Assembly (NCBI GenBank): GCA_039918615.1
Contig: JBDSHG010000182.1
Location: 1 to 32,481, forward strand
Length of the DNA stretch: 32,481 nt
Source of the DNA: FEN-1250 sp039918615
GTDB lineage: Bacteria > Gemmatimonadota > Gemmatimonadetes > Gemmatimonadales > Gemmatimonadaceae
Direction: 5' to 3'
Below, in pieces: positions 1 to 7,225 of the stretch. The notes beneath the pieces are model-generated. The model worked only from the letters and a program-made list of their open reading frames with translations, made no database searches and was not told where the DNA came from. Every line of letters begins with the position of its first letter. Position 1 is the stretch's first letter. The position numbers and the translations under genes were made by a program.

Positions 1-77
1 GAACACGGTCGTTAAGCCCTGCAGCGCCGATGGTACTCCGCCCGAGAGGGCGCGGGAGAGTAGGCCGTCGCCGGCAC
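1..77 (+). rRNA. rrf: 5S ribosomal RNA, 3' part
   Basis: The first bases carry the conserved 5S segments GAACACGG, AGCGCCGATGGTA and GGGAGAGTAGG in the right order and spacing. The end is placed near CCGGCAC, the 3' strand of the closing 5S helix. The 5' part lies outside the window, so this is the tail of a 5S gene and probably of an rRNA operon. The exact 3' end is uncertain by a few bases. Confidence 0.9.
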
Positions 78-82
78 CTCTT

Positions 83-119
83 CGAAGCCTCCGCATCCGA
101 TCTGGATGCGGAGGCTTCG
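83..119 (+). terminator. Terminator hairpin after 5S rRNA
   Basis: A perfect 16-bp inverted repeat (83-98 with 104-119) encloses the 5-nt loop GATCT. It starts about 6 nt after the 5S end, where an rRNA operon terminator is expected. The following tract (TCTATTC) is only moderately T-rich, so the hairpin is clear but the intrinsic-terminator efficiency is uncertain. Confidence 0.75.
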
Positions 120-153
120 TCTATTCACAACTCGCCTCTCCACCCGACCTCAC

Positions 154-159
154 TACCTT
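154..159 (+). promoter_or_regulatory. Candidate -10 box just before era (leaderless arrangement)
   Basis: TACCTT (form TAnnnT) ends 6 nt before the era ATG at 166, and no Shine-Dalgarno sequence is present. If it is a -10 element, transcription would begin at or next to the start codon. No convincing -35 box is visible. This is inference supported by the same arrangement at bamA, uvrC, larC and the last gene. Confidence 0.35.
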
Positions 160-165
160 TCCCCC

Positions 166-1047
166 ATGACTCGAGCCGGAATAGTAGCCGTCGTCGGTAA
201 GCCCAACGCCGGCAAATCCACCCTCTTGAACCGCATCATCGGCACGAAGCTCAGCATCACCAGCCCCAAGCCCCAATCCACCCGCGACCGCATCCTCGGC
301 ATCCACACCACCGACGACGTCCAGCTCATCATCGCCGACACCCCGGGACTCCTCGCGCCCCAGTACGCCCTCCAACGCGCGATGCGCGGCGCCGCACTCT
401 CCGCTCTCGCCGAGGCGGACGTGATCGCCTACCTCGTCGAAGCGTCGGAGATGGATCCGCCCTCACTCGAAGTCGCGGCCGAGCTCCATGCGCCCCCCCG
501 CGCACCCGTCGTCACCGTCTGCAACAAGATCGACGCCCTCAACCCGCGCGCGCTCAATCGCCGCCGCGCCGCACGCCCTGATGACATCTTCATCTCCGCA
601 CGAACCGGCGAAGGCATTCCGAATCTCATCGAACGGCTCGGCGCACTCCTCCCCGAAAGCCCGTTTCTCTATCCTGCCGATGAGATCGGGGCCCAGTCCA
701 TGCGCTTCTTCGCGAGCGAGCTCGTTCGCGAGACCGCGCTCGAGCAGCTGCAGGATGAAGTCCCGTACAGCGTCGCCTGCGAGATCGAAGAATTTCGCGA
801 AGAGAAGAAGCCGATATACATTCGTGCGGTCATCTACGTCGAGCGCGACAGCCAGAAGGGAATCCTCATCGGCGACAAGGGCGCGCGTGTGCGCGAAATA
901 GGTCGTGCGGCGCGCGTGAAAATAGAAAAGCTCGTCGACGCCCCCGTCTATCTCGATCTGTGGGTGAAGGTGCTCCCCAACTGGCGCCGCAACGCCACCT
1001 CGCTCAAACGATTCGGATACACGCTTCCCGAGGATCACACGCCATGA
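166..1047 (+). CDS. era: GTPase Era (ribosome assembly)
   Basis: Era is a GTPase that binds the 3' end of 16S rRNA through a KH domain and helps mature the 30S subunit. The 293-aa product has the full G-domain set: G1 GKPNAGKST, G2 in PQSTRD, G3 DTPG, G4 NKID and G5 SARTGEG. A C-terminal KH domain follows, with ILIGDKGARVREIG as its RNA-binding loop. The length is normal for Era. The reading frame stays open upstream to an ATG at 106, but that codon lies inside the rRNA terminator hairpin and the extra 20 residues do not look like Era. The ATG at 166, followed directly by the G1 region, is preferred. The stop overlaps the next start (ATGA at 1044-1047), so the two genes are translationally coupled. 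Confidence 0.97.
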   Translation: MTRAGIVAVVGKPNAGKSTLLNRIIGTKLSITSPKPQSTRDRILGIHTTDDVQLIIADTPGLLAPQYALQRAMRGAALSALAEADVIAYLVEASEMDPPSLEVAAELHAPPRAPVVTVCNKIDALNPRALNRRRAARPDDIFISARTGEGIPNLIERLGALLPESPFLYPADEIGAQSMRFFASELVRETALEQLQDEVPYSVACEIEEFREEKKPIYIRAVIYVERDSQKGILIGDKGARVREIGRAARVKIEKLVDAPVYLDLWVKVLPNWRRNATSLKRFGYTLPEDHTP

Positions 1048-1211
1048 GTCTGTCGCCGCAGTTGCTGGAGATTCTCGTCTGCCCGAAGTGCAAGGGCCCA
1101 ATCGAATACCGAGAGAGCGAGTCGGTGCTCGTCTGTCCGGTGGACCGCCTGCGCTACGAGGTGCGCGACGACATACCGATCATGCTGATCGACGACGCGA
1201 CGTCGTACTAG
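1044..1211 (+). CDS. Trm112/YcaR-like small zinc-ribbon protein
   Basis: This 55-aa protein has the Trm112 family pattern: LLEILVCPKCKGPI near the N-terminus, then CPVDRLRYEVRDDIPIML. In eukaryotes and archaea Trm112 is an activating partner of several methyltransferases. The bacterial YcaR-type proteins are mostly uncharacterised, so no precise role is claimed. Three cysteines (CPxC plus CPVD) could hold a metal. The ATG overlaps the era stop by 4 nt, so it is made with Era from one message. It is complete and ends 6 nt before the antiporter gene. Confidence 0.85.
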   Translation: MSLSPQLLEILVCPKCKGPIEYRESESVLVCPVDRLRYEVRDDIPIMLIDDATSY

Positions 1212-1217
1212 CAGACC

Positions 1218-2285
1218 ATGAGCTGGCTGCTCGTTCTTCTCCTCGCGGCACCCGTCGCCATCGTCGCGTCGTTTCTGCACGCACCGCCACTCGTCATCTT
1301 CGCCGCGAGCGCGATCGCGATCATCCCGCTCTCCGGACTCCTCGGCCACGCCACCGAAGAGCTCGCAGCGCACACGGGCCCGACAATGGGAGGGCTCGTC
1401 AATGCCTCGCTCGGCAATCTCGCAGAGCTGATCATCGCGGGGCTCGCCCTGCGCGCGGGGCTCACCGATCTCGTCAAGGCGTCGATCACGGGATCGATCA
1501 TCGGCAACCTCCTCCTCGTGCTCGGCGCCGCACAGCTCGCGGGCGGCCTCAAGTACCGCACGCAGAAGTTCAACGCGAACTTCGCGGGAACGAGCATCTC
1601 GCTCCTCGTCATCGCGGCGGTCGGACTCATCGTCCCGACGCTCTTCCTCGCCGCGCATCCGGATCCAACGCGCGCCGCGACCGTACGCCTCTCCGAATAC
1701 GTCGCCGGCTTCCTCATCGTCGGCTATGGACTCTACCTCCTCTACTCGATGGGGACGCACAAGAGCGCCTTCGATGCGCTCGAGTCGGAGACGTACGACG
1801 AGACGCCGGCCGCAGACGCGGCGCCGACGTGGACGATGCAGCGCACCATCGTCGTGCTGGTCGCGGTGGCCGGCGGCATCGGATGGATGTCGGAGCTTCT
1901 CGTGGGCGCGACCGAGGCCACGGTGCACACCCTCGGGCTCTCGAGCGTATTCGTCGGCCTCGTCCTCATCCCGATCATCGGCAACGCCGCGGAGCACAGC
2001 TCGGCCATTCTCATGGCGCGCAAGAACCGCATGGACATCGCCGCCAGCATCGCGATCGGCTCATCCGTGCAGGTTGCCCTCTTCGTGGCCCCGGTGCTGG
2101 TGTTCGTCGGAATGCTCGTCGGACATCCGCTCGACCTGGCCTTCGGAACCTTCGAGGTGGCCAGCGTGACGCTCGCCGTCTGGATCACGTCAGCCATCGT
2201 GCTGGACGCCGAATCGAACTGGCTGGAGGGTGCATTTCTGCTCCTCGTCTACGGGATTTTGGCCGTTGCGTTCTTCTATTTTTGA
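1218..2285 (+). CDS. cax: Ca2+/H+ antiporter (CaCA superfamily, CAX type)
   Basis: The 355-aa inner-membrane protein has about eleven hydrophobic segments and the two inverted alpha-repeats of cation/Ca2+ exchangers. The first is GNLAELIIAGLALRAGL followed by ASITGSIIGNLLLVLG (about residues 70-110). The second is GNAAEHSSAILMARKN followed by AASIAIGSSVQVALFVAPV (about residues 255-295). The Glu residues in GN-AE of each repeat are the expected Ca2+-binding acids. CAX proteins use the proton gradient to export Ca2+. A short acidic stretch near residues 190-200 separates the two halves, as in the family. The gene starts 6 nt after the Trm112-like gene, so it is probably the last gene of the era transcript. 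Confidence 0.93.
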   Translation: MSWLLVLLLAAPVAIVASFLHAPPLVIFAASAIAIIPLSGLLGHATEELAAHTGPTMGGLVNASLGNLAELIIAGLALRAGLTDLVKASITGSIIGNLLLVLGAAQLAGGLKYRTQKFNANFAGTSISLLVIAAVGLIVPTLFLAAHPDPTRAATVRLSEYVAGFLIVGYGLYLLYSMGTHKSAFDALESETYDETPAADAAPTWTMQRTIVVLVAVAGGIGWMSELLVGATEATVHTLGLSSVFVGLVLIPIIGNAAEHSSAILMARKNRMDIAASIAIGSSVQVALFVAPVLVFVGMLVGHPLDLAFGTFEVASVTLAVWITSAIVLDAESNWLEGAFLLLVYGILAVAFFYF

Positions 2286-2321
2286 TCGTCCAAACAAGAC
2301 ATCCCTGTGTGCCATAACGCT

Positions 2322-2350
2322 TTGACTTCCTCGACCGCGAGGACTATCCA
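2322..2350 (+). promoter_or_regulatory. Candidate sigma70-type promoter before the GGDEF gene
   Basis: TTGACT at 2322-2327 (5 of 6 to TTGACA) and TATCCA at 2345-2350 (4 of 6 to TATAAT) are separated by 17 nt. They lie in the 94-nt gap between cax and the next gene and would give a leader of about 20-25 nt containing the GAGGA ribosome-binding site. This is a motif match only. Confidence 0.4.
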
Positions 2351-2379
2351 GGCGTCCGCCAGCGTGAGGACCGCGTAGC

Positions 2380-3348
2380 TTGGCCCAGAGTCCAGCCGTC
2401 TATTTCGCCCCTGATGCCGCGCCGCTCCCCGAGCTCGCGCGGCACTGGTTCGACGCGCGCGGTCTCTCGCCCGTTCTCTGCCGCACGGTGGACGAGCTCA
2501 TGGCGATGGCGCTCCGCGGACGGCCGCACGTCGTGATCTTCGACGCGCGCACCCATGCGGATCTCTCCTGCTCGGCGTGCGTGCGGCTCAAGGGCGACTC
2601 GTACACCGGTGTCGTGCCAGCGGGAATGTTCGTCAGCGCCGGGGAGGCGGCGCTGGCGCAGGGCTTCGCCGCTGGCGCCGATGAGGTGCTCGCCCCCAAC
2701 ACTCCGGATGACGAGGTGGCCATCCGCCTCGACGTGATGCTCCGTCGCGCCGACCGCGACGTCCACGTGCATCCGTCCACGCGCCTCCCCGGCGCGCCGG
2801 AGATCGAGGCCGCCATCGGCACCAGACTCGCCGCGGGCGAGCTCTTCGCCGCTTGCTACGCCGACCTCGATCATTTCAAGGAATACAACGACCGATACAG
2901 CTACTTCGAGGGCGACCGCGTCATCCGCATTCTCGCGAAGATCCTGCACGATGTGGTACGCGGGCTCTCGCCAGAAGGCGGCTTCGTCGGACATATTGGT
3001 GGAGATGATTTCATTTTCCTCGTGCCGATGCTGCAGGCACCGGAGATCTGCCAGGAGATCGTCTCTATTTTCGATTTGCTCGTGCCGTATCAGTATTCCG
3101 AACAGGATCGGCAGGCAGGCTATTATTTCGGCAAGGACAGGCGGGGACAGCTGCACCGCGTCCCGCTCATGACGGTCAGCATCGGCGTCGTGACGAACGA
3201 GCGACGGACCTTCAGTCACCCCGCGCAGGTCAGCGAGCTGGCCACAGAGATGAAGAGCTATGCGAAGACCCTCAACGGATCCGTCTATGTCGTCGACCGT
3301 CGGCAGGATCCAATCCTCGGCTCGCCGGTGGGCGTTTCCGAACGATGA
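2380..3348 (+). CDS. Receiver-like/GGDEF protein with GGDDF signature (possible diguanylate cyclase)
   Basis: The 322-aa soluble protein has two parts. Residues about 1-125 resemble a response-regulator receiver fold: VVIFDAR puts an Asp near position 55 at the end of a beta-strand, but the usual C-terminal Lys-Pro is replaced by APN, so it may not be a working phosphoacceptor. Residues about 135-310 are a GGDEF domain with the metal-site strand DLDHFKEYND (162-171) and HIGGDDF (207-211). The canonical GGDEF/GGEEF Glu is Asp here, and no RxxD inhibitory site precedes it. Diguanylate cyclases make cyclic di-GMP; whether this variant is active cannot be told from sequence. The start is TTG, chosen because GAGGA (2366-2370) lies 9 nt upstream and no better start is visible. 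Confidence 0.85.
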   Translation: MAQSPAVYFAPDAAPLPELARHWFDARGLSPVLCRTVDELMAMALRGRPHVVIFDARTHADLSCSACVRLKGDSYTGVVPAGMFVSAGEAALAQGFAAGADEVLAPNTPDDEVAIRLDVMLRRADRDVHVHPSTRLPGAPEIEAAIGTRLAAGELFAACYADLDHFKEYNDRYSYFEGDRVIRILAKILHDVVRGLSPEGGFVGHIGGDDFIFLVPMLQAPEICQEIVSIFDLLVPYQYSEQDRQAGYYFGKDRRGQLHRVPLMTVSIGVVTNERRTFSHPAQVSELATEMKSYAKTLNGSVYVVDRRQDPILGSPVGVSER

Positions 3349-3378
3349 ACGGAACAACTCTCGCGTGAGCGTCGCCGC

Positions 3379-4461
3379 ATGAACGTCACCTGTCCCGAGT
3401 GCAGCTCCGTCTTCCGCGTCGATCCTGCCAAGATCCCGCTCGCGGGCGTGCGCGCGCGCTGCTCGGTGTGCGGCGGTGTGATCGCTATTGGCGAGCGCGG
3501 TCGAATCGACGAGGACTTCACCGCATCCGCGCCCGCTCCGCATCCGGCGCAGACGCCGGCGCGCCAGCGTCCATCCGTCGCGCCGCCGCTGTCGCCGCGC
3601 CCGCCCGTCTCGATGCCGACGCCGCCGCAGCCGATGCACGCTGGCTTCGCGGCGCAGGGTGGCGCCGCGGCGGAACCCGTCGCGCCCGCACCATCGTCCG
3701 CGCCGCGCACCTCGGCCGGCACGAGCATGCCGTCACGTCCGTCGGCGCTCACGCCGCCGGCATCCGCCTCCGTCGCGCCCGCAGCGTCAGCGCCTGCTGC
3801 CCCACCACCGTCAGCGCCCGCAGCTGCACCAGCGGCAGCGCAGTCCGCTCCGCCCTCGGCTCCAGCAACCCGGCCTTCCGCGCCACCAGTATCGCAGCCG
3901 CCCCTCGCGCCGCGCATGTCGCCGTTCGCGCCGACCTCGTCGCCGCAGCCGAGCATGCCGTCGGCGCCCGGCGGATCATCGTACGCGTCGCCGCCGGTCC
4001 AGCGCTCCGCGCCCCCCGCCGCTCCGGCGCAACCGACGTCGCCAGCACCGCCGCCGCCCGCGGCGGCAAGCGCTGCAGCTGCGCCCTCCGCACCGGCCCC
4101 CGCACCGGCCCCCGCACCGGCCCCCGCACCGCGCGCCACGGCGCCCGTCGCACGTCCTTCCGCGCCGCAGGTCGGTGGTGCGCCGGCTGCACGACCGCCG
4201 ATCAACCCGTTCCTCGCCAACGATCCGAATCAGAAGGCGAAGCGGCTCGCGCGCGCGCTCGTCTCCGACATCATCGCGTACTTCCCGGATCGCCACGCGC
4301 AGGGGAAACGCGATGGCACGTTGCGCGAGAGCTTCCGCGAGGAGATCAAGAAGAGCTACGAGGAGTACGTCGAGCAAATGGGGAAGGAGTTCGCCGAGAA
4401 TACGACGCACTTCCAGGATGCGCTCAACGACGTGCTCGCAGGCGGAGCCAAGATCTTCTAG
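3379..4461 (+). CDS. Zinc-ribbon (MJ0042-type) protein with Pro/Ala-rich linker
   Basis: The first 40 residues form an MJ0042-type zinc ribbon: CPECSSVFRVDP, then RARCSVCGGVI, giving two CxxC pairs. Residues about 55-270 are a low-complexity linker of Pro, Ala and Ser, including a run of Ala-Pro dipeptides encoded by a 12-bp tandem repeat. The last ~90 residues (from INPFLANDPN) are charged and predicted helical, with no transmembrane segment seen. The function is unknown. A metal-binding head and a helical tail joined by a flexible spacer suggest an adaptor or scaffold, but this is inference. It starts 30 nt after the GGDEF gene and probably shares its transcript. Linker length may vary between strains. 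Confidence 0.85.
   Translation: MNVTCPECSSVFRVDPAKIPLAGVRARCSVCGGVIAIGERGRIDEDFTASAPAPHPAQTPARQRPSVAPPLSPRPPVSMPTPPQPMHAGFAAQGGAAAEPVAPAPSSAPRTSAGTSMPSRPSALTPPASASVAPAASAPAAPPPSAPAAAPAAAQSAPPSAPATRPSAPPVSQPPLAPRMSPFAPTSSPQPSMPSAPGGSSYASPPVQRSAPPAAPAQPTSPAPPPPAAASAAAAPSAPAPAPAPAPAPAPRATAPVARPSAPQVGGAPAARPPINPFLANDPNQKAKRLARALVSDIIAYFPDRHAQGKRDGTLRESFREEIKKSYEEYVEQMGKEFAENTTHFQDALNDVLAGGAKIF
4091..4131 (+). repeat. 12-bp in-frame tandem repeat in the Pro/Ala linker
   Basis: Three exact copies of CACCGGCCCCCG (4091-4102, 4103-4114, 4115-4126) are followed by a partial copy, CACCG. The unit is four codons, so gain or loss of units keeps the frame and only changes the Ala-Pro run in the linker. 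It is a likely slippage hotspot. Confidence 0.9.
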
Positions 4462-4525
4462 CTCCTGCGCACATGCATTGACTCCGCGTCGTGCCGAAGC
4501 GCCGATGGGAGATTATGTTTCAGAT

Positions 4526-4556
4526 GCGAGCCGTTCCGGCGCCCGGAGCGGCTCGC
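4526..4556 (+). terminator. Hairpin between the zinc-ribbon gene and prfB
   Basis: A 14-bp stem (4526-4539 with 4543-4556, one G-U pair) closes a 3-nt loop. The tract after it contains only TCGTTTG, so it is a weak intrinsic-terminator candidate. It could instead be a structure in the prfB leader. The rest of the 160-nt gap (4462-4621) holds the prfB ribosome-binding site AGGGGAG and nothing else I recognise. Confidence 0.45.
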
Positions 4557-4621
4557 GTCGTTTGCGGCCACGCCGCGCGCACCTGCCCGGCACGCGCGTC
4601 TTCATCAGGGGAGTGGATCCA

Positions 4622-5738
4622 ATGTCCGAGAGTGAACGCACCCGGCAGCTGCGCCGGCACGATGAGCGACTCGCCGAGCTCCGGGGGTTGCTTTGACTTG
4701 GATACCAGGCGCGTCACGCTGACCACACGCGAGGCGCAGATGGGCGAGCCGAAGTTCTGGGACAACGCCGACCGCGCGCGGGAAGTGATTCAGGAAGTCA
4801 ACACGATCAAGAACTGGGTCGAGCCTTTCGACCGGCTCGACGCGAAACTCCGCGAGATGACGGAGCTCGACGAGCTGCTGCAGGCCGAGCCGGACGCGGA
4901 GCTCTCGGGCGAGCTCGATCGTGATCTCTCGGGATTCGAGGAGCAGCTGCGCAGCTACGAGCTCCGCTCGATGCTGCAGGGCGCCGACGATCATCGCAAC
5001 GCGATGCTCGAGATCAGCGCCGGCGCCGGAGGAACCGAGGCGCAGGATTGGGCGGGGATGCTCCTGCGCATGTACACGCGCTGGGCGGAGCGCCGCGGCT
5101 TCTCCGTCGATGTGCTCGACGTCAGCGACGGCGAGGAAGCAGGCATCAAGGGCGCGATGCTCGAGGTGAAGGGCGAGTACGCGTATGGCTTCCTGCGCTC
5201 CGAAGCCGGCGTGCATCGGCTCGTGCGCATCTCGCCATTCGACTCGCAGTCGCGCCGGCACACGAGCTTCGCGTCGGTGTTCGTGTATCCCGATGTCGAC
5301 GAGCAGATCAACATCGAGGTGCGCGACGAGGACATTCGCATGGATGTCTTCCGTGCCTCGGGCGCGGGCGGCCAGCACGTCAACAAGACCAGCTCCGCGG
5401 TGCGCCTCACGCACATCCCGTCGGGCATCGTCACGAGCTGCCAGCAGCAGCGCTCGCAGCACAAGAACAAGGAGACCGCGCTCAAGATGCTGAAGAACGC
5501 GCTCTACCAGCGCGAGGTCGAGGCGCGCGAGGCGAAGAAGGCCGAGATCGATTCGGCGAAGACGGACGTCTCCTTCGGCAATCAGATCCGGAGCTACGTC
5601 TTCCAGCCGTACACGATGGTCAACGATCACCGCACGGAGCTCAAGATCACCGACGTCGGCAAGGTGATGGACGGCGCGATCGATCCGTTCATCGAGGCGT
5701 ATCTCAAGCGCGCGGCGCCGGGAGTGCACACGTCGTGA
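4622..5738 (+). CDS. prfB: Peptide chain release factor 2, made by programmed +1 frameshift
   Basis: RF2 recognises UGA and UAA and triggers peptide release on the ribosome. It is encoded in two frames: codons 1-24 run from ATG 4622 to an in-frame TGA at 4694-4696, and reading continues after a +1 shift at 4695 (join 4622-4693 and 4695-5738), giving about 371 aa, normal for RF2. The start has AGGGGAG (4607-4613) 8 nt upstream. The second part has the codon-recognition motif SPF (in RISPFDSQSRR) and the catalytic GGQ (in GAGGQHVNKTSSAVR). The 3' end overlaps lysS by 4 nt (GTGA). An upstream ATG in the second frame (4491) exists but gives no RF2-like residues before the shift site. Confidence 0.96.
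4682..4697 (+). promoter_or_regulatory. prfB autoregulatory +1 frameshift site
   Basis: The sequence CGGGGG-TTG-CTT-TGA-C has all the elements of the known RF2 recoding site: an internal Shine-Dalgarno-like G-run, a 3-nt spacer, the slippery CTT, and an in-frame TGA followed by C. When RF2 is scarce, slow termination at TGA lets the ribosome shift +1 and read CTT then GAC. The spacing matches the Escherichia coli site. The mechanism is established for the family; its use here is inferred from the sequence. Confidence 0.95.
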
Positions 5739-7225
5739 CCACCGAAGAGCAGAACTTCGTCCTCAAGGCGCGGCGCGAGAAGCACGACGCGTTGGTCGAG
5801 CGCGGCGTCGCGCCGTACGCCTATCGTTTCTCGCGCAGCCACACCGCCGCATCCGCGGTCGCCGCCCTCGGCAGCGCCGATGCAGGCGAGCTGGTGAGCA
5901 TCGCGGGACGCCTTGTTGCGTGGCGCGGGCAGGGGAAGACGAGCTTCGCGCATCTCGCCGACGACTCCGGCCGCATCCAGCTCTACTTCCGCAAGGACGA
6001 TCTCGGCGAGGAGCTGTTCGAGACGCTCAAGCTCTTCGACATCGGCGATGTGATCGGCGTGACGGGCGCGCTCTTTCGCACGAAAACCGGCGAGGCGACC
6101 GTGCGTGTCGCGACGGCGGAGATGCTCGCGAAGTCGCTGCGCCCGCTCCCGTTCGGGAAGGAGGAGACGGTCGACGGCGTCGTGGTGCGGCACTCGGGGT
6201 TCAGCGATCCCGAGCAGCGCTACCGCCAGCGCGCGGTCGATCTCGCGGTGCACCCCGATGTGCGCGCGTCGTTCGTCGCGCGCTCGAAGATGATCTCGGC
6301 GCTCCGCGCCTTTCTCGATGCACGCGGCTTCCTCGAGGTCGAGACCCCGGTGCTGCAGCCGCTCTACGGCGGCGCCGCCGCGCGTCCGTTCACGACGCAC
6401 CACAACGCGCTCGACATGCCGCTCTTCCTGCGCATCGCCGACGAGCTCTATCTCAAGCGGCTGATCGTGGGCGGCTTCGATGCCGTCTACGAGATCGGCC
6501 ACGACTTTCGCAACGAAGGCGTCGATCGCACGCACAACCCCGAGTTCACGATGCTCGAGTGGTATCAGGCATACGCGGACTACACGGACATGATGCTCCT
6601 CGTCGAGCAGCTGCTCGTCGCCGCGGCCGATGCCGTGCGTGCGCTTCCGAACCTCGGCGCGAACGTGCCGGCGCTCGCGACGCCGTTCGCGCGCCTCGAG
6701 TGGGTGCCGTCGCTCAACAGGGCGCTCGGTGGCGATGCCCTCGCGATGTCGGATGTGGAGTTGCGCGCAGCGGCGGAACGCGCAGGGGTGACGAAGCCCG
6801 AGTCGCTGTCGCGCCCCAAGCTGCTCGACGAGCTCTTTCAGGCGCACGTCGAGCGCACGCTGCACGAGCCGACCTTCGTCCTCGACTATCCGCTCGAGCT
6901 GTCGCCGCTCGCGAAGCCGAAGCGCGGCGCGCCGCATCTCACGGAGCGCTTTGAGCTCTTCGCCGGCGGACGCGAGCTCGCGAACGCCTTCAGCGAGCTC
7001 AATGACCCCCTCGACCAACGCCGCCGCTTCGAGGCGCAGGCGACGCTCCGCGCCGCCGGCGACGAGGAAGCGCCGGGAATCGACGAGGACTATCTGCGCG
7101 CGATGGAGCACGGGATGCCGCCGATGGGCGGCGTCGGTGTCGGCATCGACCGGCTATTCATGTATCTGTCGGGTATAGCACATATCCGCGACGTGATCCT
7201 TTTCCCGACGATGCGCCCCGAATGA
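5735..7225 (+). CDS. lysS: Lysyl-tRNA synthetase, class II
   Basis: The enzyme charges tRNA-Lys with lysine using ATP in the cytoplasm. The 496-aa product has an N-terminal OB-fold anticodon-binding domain (about residues 50-150) and a class II catalytic core. The core has motif 1 around FLEVETPVLQP, motif 2 in EIGHDFRNEGVDRTHNPEFT and motif 3 in GVGIDRLFMYLSG, ending IRDVILFPTMRPE. The start is GTG 5735, overlapping the prfB stop (GTGA). The open frame extends far upstream, but only as a shadow inside prfB. The length is normal. The stop overlaps the next start (ATGA at 7222-7225), so translation is coupled on both sides. Confidence 0.97.
   Translation: MTTEEQNFVLKARREKHDALVERGVAPYAYRFSRSHTAASAVAALGSADAGELVSIAGRLVAWRGQGKTSFAHLADDSGRIQLYFRKDDLGEELFETLKLFDIGDVIGVTGALFRTKTGEATVRVATAEMLAKSLRPLPFGKEETVDGVVVRHSGFSDPEQRYRQRAVDLAVHPDVRASFVARSKMISALRAFLDARGFLEVETPVLQPLYGGAAARPFTTHHNALDMPLFLRIADELYLKRLIVGGFDAVYEIGHDFRNEGVDRTHNPEFTMLEWYQAYADYTDMMLLVEQLLVAAADAVRALPNLGANVPALATPFARLEWVPSLNRALGGDALAMSDVELRAAAERAGVTKPESLSRPKLLDELFQAHVERTLHEPTFVLDYPLELSPLAKPKRGAPHLTERFELFAGGRELANAFSELNDPLDQRRRFEAQATLRAAGDEEAPGIDEDYLRAMEHGMPPMGGVGVGIDRLFMYLSGIAHIRDVILFPTMRPE

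Noticed and set aside
106..165. N-terminal extension of Era from ATG 106
   Set aside because: The codon lies inside the rRNA terminator hairpin and the 20 added residues do not resemble Era, which begins just before its G1 motif.
4091..4131. Short direct repeats as a CRISPR array
   Set aside because: The units are 12 bp, contiguous without spacers, in frame and inside a Pro/Ala linker, so this is a coding tandem repeat.
3379..4461. Reading the zinc-ribbon gene in either of the other two + frames, which are also open for over 300 codons
   Set aside because: Only this frame has the paired CxxC ribbon and a normal-complexity C-terminus. The other frames are Arg-rich and featureless.
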